This document shows, piece by piece, positions 9,207-17,618 of a stretch of 64,000 nt of DNA. Under the pieces are notes generated by a model, which saw nothing but the letters and a program-made list of their open reading frames with translations, was not told the origin of the DNA and searched no databases. Position 1 is the stretch's first letter. The number at the start of each line of letters is the position of its first letter. This DNA is from Bradyrhizobium sp. CCGUVB1N3. Its GTDB lineage: Bacteria > Pseudomonadota > Alphaproteobacteria > Rhizobiales > Xanthobacteraceae. The position numbers were made by a program, and so were the translations under genes. The DNA lies in assembly GCF_024199925.1 (NCBI RefSeq), contig NZ_JANADR010000001.1, forward strand, positions 9,179,501-9,243,500, read 5' to 3'.

Positions 9207-10033
9207 TGTCCGCCCGCCTGTGTCTTGGCCGCGCTTGATATCAGAAAATCATCGATTGCTGCGTCGAACGCATCAGGACGTTCGAGATTGGCGAGATGAC
9301 CGACGCCGGAGATCTCCACGTAGCGAGCTGCGGGAATATAGCCGGCCATTTTCGCCATCATCGGCGCAGGCGCATTGTTGTCCCTGGATCCGGACAGGAG
9401 CAGTGTCGGAACCGCGATGTCCCTCAGTGCGCTCCGCCGGTCGAATCCGATCAAGGCGAGCATCATCGCGCGATAGCTCGCCTCCGGCACGCTGGCCATG
9501 CAGTCACGCGCGACATCCATACCCTTCGTATCGGGATTCTCGCCAACCAGCTCCTTGACGAGGGAGGGGGCGAGCGAACTCATGGTCGCGCCGCGATCGA
9601 GCGGGCCAAGCCGTGCTGCAATGAACGATTTTTGCCAATCGCCGTCGGCCTTGCCGAAGGCCGGGCTGGTCTGCGCCAATACCACTGCGCGTGCAGCTTG
9701 AGGATGTTGCGTCAGCCATTGCTGCACGATCATCCCGCCGATCGAATGGCCAACCAGGACGGGCTCTTTGGCTTCGGTCTGTTGCAGGAACTCCTGCAAG
9801 GCCTCCGCCAATGCGGCGATGCTGACCTCGGGGAGCGGTTTCGACCCGCCATAACCGGGCATATCCCAGGCAATTGCGCGAAAGCGACTGCCGAACGTGG
9901 CAAGCTGGTGGCGCCAGGCGCGCGCTGCGCCGCCGATGCCATGCAAAAAGACCAAGGGCACCGCATCCGGACTGCCTGCGACCTCATAGGCAAAGCGCCC
10001 ATCCGTGGTTATCGTCGGCCTCGGTTGCTGCAC
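9203..10033 (-). CDS. Alpha/beta hydrolase (enol-lactonase/thioesterase type)
   Basis: This 276-residue protein has the catalytic triad of the fold: nucleophile Ser97 in GHSIGG, an acid in SGSRDNNAPAP and a histidine in VGHLANLERP. The oxyanion-hole motif HGIGG is at residues 31-35. Closest character is 3-oxoadipate enol-lactonase and C-C hydrolases of ring cleavage products; a CoA thioesterase function is also possible. It is the first gene of the five-gene operon, and its start faces the SDR gene across a 185-bp gap that contains two MarR-type palindromes. Confidence 0.85.
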   Translation of the reverse strand: MQQPRPTITTDGRFAYEVAGSPDAVPLVFLHGIGGAARAWRHQLATFGSRFRAIAWDMPGYGGSKPLPEVSIAALAEALQEFLQQTEAKEPVLVGHSIGGMIVQQWLTQHPQAARAVVLAQTSPAFGKADGDWQKSFIAARLGPLDRGATMSSLAPSLVKELVGENPDTKGMDVARDCMASVPEASYRAMMLALIGFDRRSALRDIAVPTLLLSGSRDNNAPAPMMAKMAGYIPAARYVEISGVGHLANLERPDAFDAAIDDFLISSAAKTQAGGQ

Positions 10034-10094
10034 GCGGCTTCCTCTTGCTCGGTCCGCCGATGCTAACAGGCCTGCCGGGGATGGGAAGGGATAA

Positions 10095-10108
10095 CTTTAT
10101 ACTTAAAG
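10095..10108. promoter_or_regulatory. Weak MarR-type palindrome upstream of the hydrolase operon
   Basis: CTTTATACTTAAAG has arms CTTTA and TAAAG around a 4-base spacer and resembles the stronger site 50 bp to the right. It lies 62 bp from the start of the hydrolase, on the correct side to serve that operon. Binding by the MarR protein encoded at 15281 is inferred from resemblance only. Confidence 0.4.
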
Positions 10109-10157
10109 CAATTTCCGGCCCGGACCCCGGGCTGAAATGGGGCCTTCCATTGCAATA

Positions 10158-10173
10158 ATTTTAAGCTTAAAAT
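10158..10173. promoter_or_regulatory. Perfect 16-bp palindrome, probable MarR operator
   Basis: ATTTTAAGCTTAAAAT is a perfect palindrome in otherwise GC-rich DNA, 46 bp before the SDR start and 125 bp before the divergent hydrolase start. Near copies occur at 15213 and 15846. MarR regulators usually bind 16-20 bp AT-rich palindromes close to promoters, so it is the best operator candidate for the divergent pair of operons. Confidence 0.65.
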
Positions 10174-10218
10174 ATATCCGGAAAGCTCGATCCACAGGTG
10201 CCTTCAGGGAGGCTGCGC

Positions 10219-10980
10219 ATGTCTGGACTGCCGCGTTCTTCGCATGCGCTCGTGACGGGCGGTGGCCGCGGCATCGGTCGCGCCATCGCAGCAGCTTTGA
10301 CGAATGCCGGCACCACGGTCACCGTACTCGGCCGCAACGCAGCGACGCTGGAAGACGCCGTCAAGGCAGGCGCCGCGCATTATGCCGCTGTCGCCGATGT
10401 CTCGGATGAGGCGGCGCTGAGGGCTGCAATCGCCAAGGCGGCCGAGCGACAGCCCATCGACATCCTGGTCGCAAACGCTGGCAGCGCCGAGTCCGCGCCG
10501 TTTGCAAAATCGGACGCTGCGCTGTTTGCGCGGATGATGGACGTCAATTTCATGGGCGTGGTGCACGCCGTCCGGGCTGTGTTGCCCGGGATGAAGGATC
10601 GACCTTACGGCCGCGTCGTCGCGATTGCATCGACTGCGGGACTGAAGGGCTATGCCTACGTCAGCGCTTATACGGCCGCCAAACACGCCGTGGTCGGGCT
10701 CGTGCGTTCGCTGGCGCTGGAAATGGCTGGTAGCAATATCACCGTGAACGCCGTCTGCCCCGGTTTTACCGATACGGACCTCGTTGCTGATAGCATCGAG
10801 ACCATCATGAAGAAGACAGGGCGGAGCCGCGAGCAGGCGATCGCCGATCTCGCGCGGCACAACCCGCAAGGCCGGCTCGTCACGCCTCGCGAGGTTGCAG
10901 ACGCTGTGCTTTGGCTGTGCGGCGAGGGCGCCGGCGCAATCACGGGCCAGGCGATTGCAGTCGCCGGTGGTGAAATATAG
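10219..10980 (+). CDS. SDR family NAD(P)-dependent oxidoreductase
   Basis: Short-chain dehydrogenase of 253 residues: cofactor loop [11 protein letters not shown]-type motif VANAGSAES, catalytic Ser in VAIASTAG and Tyr-x3-Lys in YTAAKHAV. The ATG at 10219 is preferred because AGGGAGG sits 6 bp before it; an upstream ATG at 10198 lacks this. The enzyme probably acts as a 3-hydroxyacyl-CoA or alicyclic alcohol dehydrogenase in the same pathway as the enoyl-CoA hydratase that starts 38 bp downstream. It is the first gene of the plus-strand operon facing the hydrolase operon. Confidence 0.88.
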   Translation: MSGLPRSSHALVTGGGRGIGRAIAAALTNAGTTVTVLGRNAATLEDAVKAGAAHYAAVADVSDEAALRAAIAKAAERQPIDILVANAGSAESAPFAKSDAALFARMMDVNFMGVVHAVRAVLPGMKDRPYGRVVAIASTAGLKGYAYVSAYTAAKHAVVGLVRSLALEMAGSNITVNAVCPGFTDTDLVADSIETIMKKTGRSREQAIADLARHNPQGRLVTPREVADAVLWLCGEGAGAITGQAIAVAGGEI

Positions 10981-11018
10981 TCCGCAAGCTAGCGGAACGA
11001 GAACGACAGGGAGTCCTC

Positions 11019-11855
11019 ATGAGCAGACCAGCCAATCCCGTTACCGTGCCGTTGGCGGATTATTCCCCTCAGCATTTCCTGCTTGCAGTGGTCGACCATG
11101 TGGCCACGGTCACATTGAATCGCCCGGACCGGAAAAATCCGCTGACGTTCGAGAGCTATCGCGAACTCACCGACTTCTTCCGCGCCTGCGCATTCGATGA
11201 CGAGGTGAAGGCTATCGTCGTCACGGGCGCCGGCGGCAATTTCTCCTCGGGCGGCGACGTGTTCGAGATCATCGGCCCTCTAGTCAAGATGGATACCAAA
11301 GGGCTCACCGCCTTTACGCGGATGACGGGCGATCTCGTGAAGGCGATGCGGGCCTGCCCACAGCCGATCGTCGCGGCGGTTGAAGGCATCTGTGCTGGCG
11401 CCGGCGCGATCGTCGCGATGGCATCCGACATGCGGCTGGCCGCAAGTGGTGCGAAGGTCGCGTTTCTGTTCAACAAGGTTGGGCTCGCCGGCTGCGATAT
11501 GGGCGCCTGCGCCATCCTGCCGCGGATCATCGGCCAATCGCGCGCCTCGGAGCTGCTTTACACCGGTCGCTTCATGACCGCGGAGGAGGGTGAGCGCTGG
11601 GGCTTCTTCAGCCGCATCGTCACGTCCGATCAGGTTCTGCCGCAGGCACAATTGCTAGCGAAGCAAGTCGCGGAAGGCCCGACCTTCGCCAACACCATGA
11701 CCAAGCGGATGCTGGCCATGGAGTGGGCGATGTCGGTGGAAGAGGCGATCGAGGCGGAGGCTGTGGCACAGGCCTTATGCATGACGACGGCCGATTTCGA
11801 GCGTGCTTTTGAGGCCTTCGCCAACAAGATCAAGCCGGTCTTTAGGGGGGATTAG
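11019..11855 (+). CDS. Enoyl-CoA hydratase/isomerase family protein
   Basis: A crotonase-fold enzyme of 278 residues. Oxyanion-hole segments are [13 protein letters not shown] and [17 protein letters not shown]; the C-terminal helices with [12 protein letters not shown] complete the trimerisation domain. The ATG follows an AGGGAG ribosome site. The N-terminal extension before the crotonase core, and the pairing with this SDR, RidA and a benzoate-type ligase, resemble the beta-oxidation part of the 2-aminobenzoyl-CoA pathway, by recollection of that gene set. It would hydrate or isomerise a ring-derived enoyl-CoA. Confidence 0.87.
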   Translation: MSRPANPVTVPLADYSPQHFLLAVVDHVATVTLNRPDRKNPLTFESYRELTDFFRACAFDDEVKAIVVTGAGGNFSSGGDVFEIIGPLVKMDTKGLTAFTRMTGDLVKAMRACPQPIVAAVEGICAGAGAIVAMASDMRLAASGAKVAFLFNKVGLAGCDMGACAILPRIIGQSRASELLYTGRFMTAEEGERWGFFSRIVTSDQVLPQAQLLAKQVAEGPTFANTMTKRMLAMEWAMSVEEAIEAEAVAQALCMTTADFERAFEAFANKIKPVFRGD

Positions 11856-12031
11856 TCCCAGCGCGACGGCAGGATTTGCGAGGGGCAGGATTTTCGAGGA
11901 GTTGTTAATTAAGGCTAAGCCCAAGAGCCGGGTGACGCGGAGGGCCAGCGCCATAAAGTCGCTTGCGGCCGAGTGACCGCCCATGCGACGTTAACCCCAT
12001 TGCCTGGCGTGTATCGAGTGGAGTTTGGGCG

Positions 12032-13282
12032 ATGAAGGTGATTATCGTCGGTGGCGGTATCGGAGGTCTCACCACGGCGTTGATGCTGCGGGCCCGCGGC
12101 ATTGCTTGCGAGATCTTTGAACAAGCCGATACCATTCGCGAGCTCGGCGTCGGCATCAACACCCTGCCGCATGCCATGCGCGAGCTTGCCGGGCTTGGTC
12201 TCCTGCCGAAGCTCGACGAGGTCGCGATCTGCACCGACCAGCTCTATTATCTCAATCGTCATGGTCAGGAAGTCTGGCGCGAAGCGCGCGGCATCGACGC
12301 GGGTCATGATGTGCCGCAATTCTCGATTCATCGCGGCCGTCTGCAGGGCGTCATCCACCGCGCGGTCGAGGAGCGGCTCGGGCCCGAGATCATTCACACC
12401 GGCTGTCGCCTCGGCGCCTTCACCCAGGACGAAGGCGGCGTCACCGCCTATTTCTTTGATCGCTCCGGCGGACACGTCCACACGGGGCGTGGTGACATCC
12501 TGATCGGTGCGGACGGCATCCATTCCCGGGTGCGCGAGACGTTGTTTCCCAACGAGGGGCCGCCTTGCTGGAACGGTCTGATGCTGTGGCGCGGTGCGCG
12601 CGACTGGCCGGTGTTTCTCACCGGCAAGTCGATGATCGTCGCCGGTGGCCTGAACGCCAAGGTCGTGGTCTATCCGATCGCGGAGGGCTCGAGCCCCGCG
12701 AGCCGCCTCACGAACTGGGCGGTGCTGGTGAAGATCGGTGAGGGCAATGCGCCGCCGCCGCGCAAGGAGGACTGGTCGCGGCCGGGCCGGCGTGAAGAAT
12801 TGATGCCGCACGTCGCGCGCTTCTCGGTGCCCTATATCGACGTCAAGAGCCTGATCTCGGCAACGCCGGAGTTCTACGAATATCCCACCTGTGACCGCGA
12901 TCCCTTGCCCCATTGGTCATCGGGGCGGGTCACGCTGCTGGGCGATGCCGCGCATCCGATGTATCCGGTCGGCTCGAACGGCGCGTCTCAGGCGATTCTC
13001 GATGCGCGCTGCCTTGCGGATCTGCTGGCACGCTGCGAACACCCGCGCCAGGCGCTGGTCGAGTATGAGAAGAAGCGCCTGCCGATGACGGCCGAGATTG
13101 TCCGCTCCAATCGTCGCGGCGGCCCCGAAGGGGTGATCGACGCGGTCGAGCAGCTCGCGCCGGATGGTTTCGACAATGTCGAGAACGTCCTGAGCTACTC
13201 GCAGCGCGAGGCGATCGTACGGGGCTATGCGACGAAGGCCGGTTTTGCCGCGGTGCCTGGTCTTGCCGCGGTCAGGGCGTGA
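12032..13282 (+). CDS. FAD-dependent monooxygenase (PhzS/UbiH type)
   Basis: This 416-residue class A flavoprotein hydroxylase has GGGIGG (residues 7-12) in the ADP-binding fold, the ADGIHSRVRE DG motif and the GDAAHPMYPVGSNGA FAD-binding motif. The ATG at 12032 gives the canonical start MKVIIVGGG; an upstream in-frame start at 11963 would add 23 unrelated residues. Overall shape resembles PhzS-like enzymes that hydroxylate N-heteroaromatic or aromatic carboxylates with NAD(P)H and O2. It lies 176 bp after the enoyl-CoA hydratase with the same orientation and is convergent with the cupin gene. It is the only ring hydroxylase of this type in the cluster. Confidence 0.85.
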   Translation: MKVIIVGGGIGGLTTALMLRARGIACEIFEQADTIRELGVGINTLPHAMRELAGLGLLPKLDEVAICTDQLYYLNRHGQEVWREARGIDAGHDVPQFSIHRGRLQGVIHRAVEERLGPEIIHTGCRLGAFTQDEGGVTAYFFDRSGGHVHTGRGDILIGADGIHSRVRETLFPNEGPPCWNGLMLWRGARDWPVFLTGKSMIVAGGLNAKVVVYPIAEGSSPASRLTNWAVLVKIGEGNAPPPRKEDWSRPGRREELMPHVARFSVPYIDVKSLISATPEFYEYPTCDRDPLPHWSSGRVTLLGDAAHPMYPVGSNGASQAILDARCLADLLARCEHPRQALVEYEKKRLPMTAEIVRSNRRGGPEGVIDAVEQLAPDGFDNVENVLSYSQREAIVRGYATKAGFAAVPGLAAVRA

Positions 13283-13297
13283 TCCGACGCCCTCCGC

Positions 13298-13750
13298 CTA
13301 GGACGGCGGCGGGGGCAGGAAGTGGATGTTGAACTCCGCTGCCATCGCGACGACGTCCTCAGGCTTCTGCTCCTTCATGTTGTGAAGGCCCCAGAACAGG
13401 TCATAGAGCTTGCGGCTCGGTGATACCCAAAACAGCACCTTCGCCGTCTGCTCCGACTTGTTGAAGATTCCGTGCGGGACGCCCATGCCGAGGCGGATCA
13501 AATCGCCAGGTGTCGCCTGCGCTTCGGTGTTGCCGAGCACGAAGTCGAGCTTTCCCTCCAGCATATAGAGATACTCGTCCTGGTCCGGATGGATGTGCGG
13601 CGGCACGAAGGTGCCGGGCGGCAGCGTCGCATGCCAGGAAAAGCTGTGCTCGGCATAGCTCTTTGGCACATAGGTCTGGCCGAGAATGTTCCAGGAAATG
13701 CCCTGGATGCCCTCATTGGCCCTGGTGATGCCGGTGATCTCGCTCTTCAC
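13298..13750 (-). CDS. Cupin domain protein
   Basis: A single-cupin protein of 150 residues. Motif 1 is PPHIHPDQDEYLYMLEG, giving two His and one Glu as metal ligands, and motif 2 contains GVPHGIFN with the last His. Such proteins bind Fe, Mn or Ni and work as small dioxygenases, isomerases or sensors. It lies 37 bp downstream of the binding-protein gene and is probably co-transcribed with it. Its reaction cannot be assigned; a ring-cleavage or isomerase step is possible. Confidence 0.82.
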   Translation of the reverse strand: MKSEITGITRANEGIQGISWNILGQTYVPKSYAEHSFSWHATLPPGTFVPPHIHPDQDEYLYMLEGKLDFVLGNTEAQATPGDLIRLGMGVPHGIFNKSEQTAKVLFWVSPSRKLYDLFWGLHNMKEQKPEDVVAMAAEFNIHFLPPPPS

Positions 13751-13787
13751 TTGAATTCCTCCCTTTACTCGACCTTCAATGCGGCAT

Positions 13788-14963
13788 TCAGTTCGCCGCC
13801 TTGCAGTCTTTTGCGTAACGGTCGCCGTAGTTCTCGAAGACCTTTTGAACGATCTCGGTCTGGAATTTTCCGTCAGGGCGCTTGGCGACCTTGGTCAGAT
13901 AGAAATCCTGGATCGGATAGCCGTTGGTGTTGAATTTGAAGGAGCCGCGCAGCGAGGTGAAGTCGGCCTTCTTCAGTGCCGCACCCATGGCGTCCTTGTT
14001 GGCGAGGTCGCCCTTCACCGCCTTGACCGCGCTGTCGATCAACATCGCGGCGTCGTAGGCCTGGAAAGCATAGGTGCCGGGCACGCTGTTGTAGGCGGCT
14101 TCATAGGCGGCGACGAACTTCTTGTTTTGCGGATTGTCGAGGTTGGGCGCCCAGTTCGCGCCGCCGAACATGCCCACGGCCGCATCCTGCTGCGCCGGCA
14201 AGGTCGATTCGTCCACCGTGAAGGCCGACAGCACCGGGATCGTATCGGCAAGCCCTGCCTGCCGGTACTGCTTGACGAGGTTCACGCCAAGGCCACCGGG
14301 CATGAAGGTGAAGAGCGCATCGGGCTTCAGCGAAGAAATCTTCGAAAGCTCAGGCTGGAAGTCCAGCGTGTTGAGCGGCATATAGGATTCTTCGACGATT
14401 TCGCCCTTGTAGTCGAGCTTGAAACCGGCCGCGGAATCCTTGCCCGCCTGATAGTTCGGCACCATCACATACATGCGCTTGTAGCCGCGATCCTGGGCCA
14501 CCTTGCCGAGGATCTCGTGCACCTGATCGTTCTGGTAGGAGGTCACGTAGAAGAACGGGCTGCAGTCCTTGCCGGCAAAGGTCGACGGGCCGGCATTGGG
14601 GCTGATCAGGAATGTCTTGGACTCCGTGACGGGGCGATGGATCGCTTGCAGGATGTTGGAGAAGATCGGTCCGACCACGAAATCGACCTTGTCGCGCTCG
14701 AGCAGGCCCTTGACCTTGGTCACCGCCGCATCCGGCTTCAGCTCGTCATCGACCACCACGACCTCGACATCGCGGCCGCCCATCTTGTTGCCGAGATCCT
14801 TGACCGCGAGCGCAAAGCCGTCGCGAACCTGCTGGCCGAGCGCGGCGGCGGGCCCCGACAAGGTCACGATCACGCCGAGCTTGATCTTCTCCTGCGCCAG
14901 TGCCGGGTCCAGTGCGGCGCCGACGAGCAGAGCCAATCCCGCCAACTTCAGTTGCTTCTTCAT
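13788..14963 (-). CDS. ABC transporter substrate-binding protein, Peripla_BP_6 (branched-chain amino acid type)
   Basis: The 391-residue periplasmic protein begins with a clear Sec signal peptide (MKKQLKLAGLALLVGA, cleavage after ALAQ) and the Peripla_BP_6 opening IKLGVIVTLSGPAAALGQQV. Relatives bind amino acids, aromatic acids and amides. No LivHMGF permease or ATPase genes are in the window, so it is an orphan that must share a membrane complex encoded elsewhere. It shares a 317-bp divergent promoter region with the marR gene, which has two operator-like palindromes, and so probably imports the cluster substrate. Confidence 0.88.
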   Translation of the reverse strand: MKKQLKLAGLALLVGAALDPALAQEKIKLGVIVTLSGPAAALGQQVRDGFALAVKDLGNKMGGRDVEVVVVDDELKPDAAVTKVKGLLERDKVDFVVGPIFSNILQAIHRPVTESKTFLISPNAGPSTFAGKDCSPFFYVTSYQNDQVHEILGKVAQDRGYKRMYVMVPNYQAGKDSAAGFKLDYKGEIVEESYMPLNTLDFQPELSKISSLKPDALFTFMPGGLGVNLVKQYRQAGLADTIPVLSAFTVDESTLPAQQDAAVGMFGGANWAPNLDNPQNKKFVAAYEAAYNSVPGTYAFQAYDAAMLIDSAVKAVKGDLANKDAMGAALKKADFTSLRGSFKFNTNGYPIQDFYLTKVAKRPDGKFQTEIVQKVFENYGDRYAKDCKAAN

Positions 14964-15140
14964 GATCTCTTCCCCGATATGCTCGCGCTCACGCTACAGT
15001 CGTTCGATCCAAGCTTATTCTGATGACGGCATCCGCGGCAAGCCGAGCCGAAGCTTGCTGCATCTTGCATTGCGCCATCAACCCCGCGCGATCAGCCCTG
15101 TGCGATCACCCCTGCGCTATATGCAAGCGGCGCGCCAATT

Positions 15141-15156
15141 GCTTGAAGCCTAAAGA
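15141..15156. promoter_or_regulatory. Degenerate MarR-type site
   Basis: GCTTGAAGCCTAAAGA matches about 10 of 16 positions of the palindrome at 10158. It lies 178 bp from the binding-protein start. Taken alone it would not be notable; it is listed because of the nearby better site. Confidence 0.25.
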
Positions 15157-15212
15157 AATTCGGCCCGCGCTGGTTGTTCGGCACGTTTTGGGCTTGCGGC
15201 GAAGCGGAAATT

Positions 15213-15228
15213 ATTTGAAGCTCAAAAC
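15213..15228. promoter_or_regulatory. MarR-type operator upstream of marR
   Basis: ATTTGAAGCTCAAAAC matches 13 of 16 positions of ATTTTAAGCTTAAAAT and ends 52 bp before the marR start. The distance to the gene is nearly the same as at the SDR and ligase promoters, suggesting autoregulation. Confidence 0.5.
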
Positions 15229-15280
15229 GACCGTTGGCTCGCTTCCGCCGCCAGTGCTGTGACATAGTGACCGCACCACG

Positions 15281-15772
15281 ATGCTCGATTCCGAGACCAA
15301 GGCTGTCGAACTTCCCGAAGACCACGCCGAAGAGCTTCGGCTGTGGCTGCGTCTGTTGACCTGTACGACCCTGATCGAGGGTGAGGTGCGCGGCCGCCTT
15401 CGGGAGCGGTTCGACGTTACGTTGCCTCGTTTCGATCTGATGGCGCAGCTCGACAAGGCGCCGGACGGCATGACCTTGTCCGACGTCTCCAAGCGCATGA
15501 TGGTCTCCAACGGCAATGTCACCGGACTCGTCGAACGTCTCGTGGAATCCGGGCATCTCGACCGCCGCACGTCCGACACCGACCGCCGCGTCCAGGTCAT
15601 CCGGCTGACGAAGCTTGGCCGCGCCGAGTTTCGCAAGATGGCCACGGAACACGAGACCTGGATTGCCGACGTCTTTGCCGATCTCACGCCAAAGGACGTG
15701 CGTGAATTGATGCGCCTCCTGGCCAAGACCAAGGCCTCGGCCCAGAAATCCGCTTCGCGCCGCAGAGCGTAG
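15281..15772 (+). CDS. MarR family transcriptional regulator
   Basis: A 163-residue winged-helix regulator. The core TLSDVSKRMMVSNGNVTGLVERLVESGHL is the HTH, followed by the wing TDRRVQVIRLTKLGRAEF with the conserved D-x-R-x3 segment. MarR proteins act as dimers and usually release DNA on binding an aromatic acid or CoA thioester. Position between the binding-protein/cupin unit and the ligase/RidA unit, with palindromes at each promoter, makes it the likely repressor of the catabolic cluster. No strong ribosome site is visible before the ATG. Confidence 0.88.
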   Translation: MLDSETKAVELPEDHAEELRLWLRLLTCTTLIEGEVRGRLRERFDVTLPRFDLMAQLDKAPDGMTLSDVSKRMMVSNGNVTGLVERLVESGHLDRRTSDTDRRVQVIRLTKLGRAEFRKMATEHETWIADVFADLTPKDVRELMRLLAKTKASAQKSASRRRA

Positions 15773-15845
15773 GCTGTTCCGCGGCGAACTCCCCCTGCCA
15801 TCAGAAAAAGCGCGTGATCTCCAAAATCTGCTATTGCGTCAAATT

Positions 15846-15861
15846 ATTTTAAGCCTAAAAT
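15846..15861. promoter_or_regulatory. MarR-type operator upstream of the CoA ligase
   Basis: ATTTTAAGCCTAAAAT differs from the perfect palindrome at 10158 at one central base. It ends 50 bp before the ligase ATG, a position close to that of the sites before the SDR and marR genes. It is probably the operator of the ligase-RidA operon. Confidence 0.62.
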
Positions 15862-15911
15862 GATTTCCAGATAGTGCTGCCGGGTGCTCTCCAAGCTGAA
15901 AGGAGCGTGCG

Positions 15912-17603
15912 ATGGCTAACGCCGCCAAGGTTCAACTCCCGGGCTCATATGACGGCAGGGCTGGGACGGCTCACGCCGACACCTTTGCTCTGCAACATCT
16001 ACCGCCTCGCGATCTATGGCCCGAGTTCGTCTTCACGCGGCCGGAGCTGCAATATCCGCCGCGATTGAACTGCGTCAGTTACTTCCTTGATCGCTGGGTC
16101 GAGCAGGGGCATGGCGATGCGCCTTGCGCGATCAGTCCTTCCGTCAGCTACAGCTATCGCGAGCTGCAACAGCTCGTGAACCGCATTGCCAATGTGCTGG
16201 TCGGCAAGCTCGGTCTCGTGAGCGGCGGGCGCGTCCTGCTCCGCTCGGCGAACAATCCCATGATGGTCGCGACCTATCTTGCTGTCATCAAGGCCGGCGG
16301 CATCGTGGTTGCGACCATGCCGTTGTTGCGCGCCAAGGAGCTTCTGTATCCGATTCAGAAGGCTGAGATCACGCTGGCGTTGTGCGACGGCAAGTTATCC
16401 GATGAAATGGAGAAGGCGAAAGCGGCAGCGCCCGCGCTGAAGCACGTCGTCTACTGGGGCAGTGGTGCTGCGGACTCGCTGGAAGCGCTGACCGCAGACG
16501 CGAGCCCCGAGTTCGAGGCGGTCGACACGGCGTCCGACGATGTTTGCCTGATCGCCTTCACCTCGGGCACGACAGGCGACCCCAAGGGCACCATGCATTT
16601 CCATCGGGATATGCTGGCGGTCTGTGATGGCTATGCGCGCAACATCCTGCGGGCGAAGCAGGACGATCGTTTCATCGGTTCGGCGCCGCTCGCCTTTACG
16701 TTTGGCTTCGGCGGCGTGTTGTTCCCGATGCATATCGGCGCGTCCTTCGTCGTCCTGGAGAAGACCTCGCCGGACGATTTTCTTGCGGCCATCGAGCGCT
16801 ACAAGACCACCGTCTGCTTCACGGCGCCGACGGCGTACCGTGCGATGCTCGGCAAGATCGCTGGCCGCGATATCTCGTCCCTGCGCAAGTGCGTCTCCGC
16901 CGGCGAGACCCTGCCCAAGCCGACATTCGACGCCTGGCTGAACGCAACGGGCATCAAATTGATGGACGGCATCGGCTCGACCGAATTGCTGCACATCTTC
17001 ATCAGCGCGACGGAAGATGAGATTCGCCCCGGCGCCACCGGCAAGCCGGTGCCGGGCTACGAGGCCAAGATCGTCGATGATGACGGCAACGACGTGCCAT
17101 CAGGCACGATGGGGCGCCTGGCGGTCCGAGGGCCGACCGGATGCCGCTATCTTGCCGACGAGCGGCAGCGCAAATACGTCCACAATGGCTGGAACATCAC
17201 CGGTGACACCTATGTGATGGATGCCGACGGGTACTTCTGGTACCAGTCGCGCTCCGACGACATGATCGTTTCGGCCGGCTACAACATCGCCGGTACGGAT
17301 GTCGAGGCTGCGCTCATGACGCATCCGGCGGTCGCCGAATGCGGCGTCGTCGGAGCACCCGATGAGGCGCGCGGCATGATCGTGAAGGCGTATGTGATCC
17401 TCGCTCCCGGCGTCGTGCCGGACGCGCGGCTTGCGACCGAGCTGCAAGAGCATGTCAAGCGCGAGATCGCGCCTTACAAGTATCCGCGCGCGATCGAGTT
17501 CGTGACGCAATTGCCAAAGACCGAGACGGGCAAGTTGAAGCGCTTCGCCCTGCGGCAGATGGCGCAGGCGGCGGCTTCGTCGCCTGGCGTCGAGATCAAA
17601 TAA
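15912..17603 (+). CDS. Aryl-acid CoA ligase, 2-aminobenzoate/benzoate-CoA ligase type
   Basis: A 563-residue ANL ligase with P-loop IAFTSGTTGDPKGTM and A10 lysine in PKTETGKLKRF. The N-terminal block DTFALQHLPPRDLWPEF followed by ELQYPPRLN is the signature I associate with 2-aminobenzoate-CoA ligases and relatives of benzoate-CoA ligase. It would activate an aromatic or amino-aromatic acid at the cytoplasmic entry to the pathway. An AGGAG site precedes the ATG. An operator-like palindrome sits just upstream and RidA follows 15 bp downstream, suggesting a two-gene operon. Exact substrate is not determinable by eye. Confidence 0.85.
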   Translation: MANAAKVQLPGSYDGRAGTAHADTFALQHLPPRDLWPEFVFTRPELQYPPRLNCVSYFLDRWVEQGHGDAPCAISPSVSYSYRELQQLVNRIANVLVGKLGLVSGGRVLLRSANNPMMVATYLAVIKAGGIVVATMPLLRAKELLYPIQKAEITLALCDGKLSDEMEKAKAAAPALKHVVYWGSGAADSLEALTADASPEFEAVDTASDDVCLIAFTSGTTGDPKGTMHFHRDMLAVCDGYARNILRAKQDDRFIGSAPLAFTFGFGGVLFPMHIGASFVVLEKTSPDDFLAAIERYKTTVCFTAPTAYRAMLGKIAGRDISSLRKCVSAGETLPKPTFDAWLNATGIKLMDGIGSTELLHIFISATEDEIRPGATGKPVPGYEAKIVDDDGNDVPSGTMGRLAVRGPTGCRYLADERQRKYVHNGWNITGDTYVMDADGYFWYQSRSDDMIVSAGYNIAGTDVEAALMTHPAVAECGVVGAPDEARGMIVKAYVILAPGVVPDARLATELQEHVKREIAPYKYPRAIEFVTQLPKTETGKLKRFALRQMAQAAASSPGVEIK

Positions 17604-17618
17604 GAGAGGAATGGACGA

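Larger units (their letters stand above)
14964..15280. other. Divergent regulatory region between binding protein and marR
   Basis: This 317-bp stretch holds no supported gene. It contains a weak operator-like palindrome at 15141-15156 and a stronger one at 15213-15228, listed separately. Short open frames here have no recognisable domain and no good ribosome site. Confidence 0.6.

Noticed and set aside
11906..11921. Possible further MarR-type site upstream of the FAD monooxygenase
   Set aside because: Only about 8 of 16 positions match the palindrome, which is near what chance gives in AT-richer spots.
13779..15023. Plus-strand frame of 414 codons
   Set aside because: It is antisense to the Peripla_BP_6 gene, which has a signal peptide and family motifs.
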